From: Antedon mediterranea
Taxonomy: Eukaryota; Echinodermata; Crinoidea; Comatulida; Antedonidae
NCBI RefSeq assembly: GCF_964355755.1
Contig: NC_092672.1
Coordinates: 30,998,501-31,062,500, forward strand
Length of the DNA: 64,000 nt
Reading direction: 5' to 3'
Part shown: in pieces, positions 63,561-64,000 of the stretch
Numbering within the stretch: the stretch's first letter is position 1
How the letters are laid out: each line of letters begins with the position of its first letter
The notes under the pieces: generated by a model
What the model was told of the DNA's origin: nothing
The model's database searches: none
The model's input: only the letters and a program-made list of their open reading frames with translations
Program-made: the position numbers and the translations under genes

Positions 63561-63645
63561 TGTTTAAATATGGTCGTGATATGACATCATCATGTCCATT
63601 ATAATATAGTCACATCAGATAAAGTTTGATAGTGGTAGACATAGC
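63561..63645. mobile_element. TTA MITE copy 10 (5' truncated, diverged)
   Basis: GTGATATGACATCATCATGT and GTTTGATAGTGGTAGACATA match the interior and right end of the family; an extra G interrupts the right terminus. Confidence 0.6.
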
Positions 63646-64000
63646 TCTTTGGCCAATTCCTATTTTGTTTGTCTTGTTCATCATAATGCCTTCGCAGTCA
63701 GAAATTCCGCGGAGCGTAAAGCTATAATTAAACTCATAGTCATATAAATAAGTCTAATGATCTCCTTACGATTGGTCTGCTAATTAAATTGCCTCGTTAT
63801 AAGATGAAGTAATTCAACTTGTCTAATAACATCCTTAAAGACCGAATAATCGCAGTCGGCTGCGTCGGAAATAAACGTCGTACGTGTGTGTATTGTGTAC
63901 GTGTTGTGTGTCACATTACACTACATTAATGGACACTGGCAAATGTATTGGAGTGTATGCAGTAGGGTGGGGTGGGGTGACACCCATGAGCCCCCCCCCC

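Overview
This window is AT-rich metazoan genomic DNA with no bacterial features. Spliced genes, very long introns, tRNA-derived SINEs with a CTTTAAAGAACC body, LINE-like tails, many short terminal-inverted-repeat (TIR) elements and collagen/C1q genes point to a marine invertebrate. An echinoderm or similar deuterostome is my best guess, but no taxonomic marker here proves it.

Left end (1 to about 9.1 kb, + strand): one uninterrupted frame of at least 2939 codons encodes the replication protein of a Helentron-type rolling-circle transposon. It carries two cysteine-protease-like domains, an 18-residue basic repeat, a cysteine-rich DUF6570-like region, a HUH replication nuclease, a PIF1-type helicase and a C-terminal APE-like endonuclease. 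Its N terminus lies off the window. A candidate Helitron-style 3' end is at 9114-9142. From 10.1 to 12.05 kb is a CpG-bearing repeat with internal duplications and a strong hairpin.

Backbone (12.9 to 62.6 kb, - strand): 18 exons with consistent splice phases encode the first 689 residues of a procollagen-lysine hydroxylase/glycosyltransferase (PLOD). The missing final ~50 residues, including the distal iron-binding His and the 2-oxoglutarate-binding Arg, are not found anywhere left of 12869. They are therefore probably beyond the left edge, which would place the Helentron inside or next to the last PLOD intron.

Nested genes: the 17.4-kb intron 16 of PLOD holds two paralogous secreted collagen-like/C1q-domain genes on the same strand (21.7-23.5 kb and 29.4-31.2 kb). 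Each has an 11-nt first coding exon and a similar upstream region. The 23-kb copy is intact. The 31-kb copy has a 1-nt frameshift in the C1q domain and a Gly-to-Val break in the collagen helix. Their Gly-X-Lys triplets are the kind of site a lysyl hydroxylase modifies, so possible substrates sit inside the enzyme gene.

The remaining intronic DNA is mostly repeats: two long inverted-repeat elements carrying AGGTCA direct repeats (nuclear-receptor-like DR1 sites), about ten copies of a MITE flanked by TTA, other palindromic MITEs, a hAT-like element, Helitron-like termini with hairpins, SINEs, and several minisatellites. The first kilobase upstream of PLOD shows no convincing second gene.
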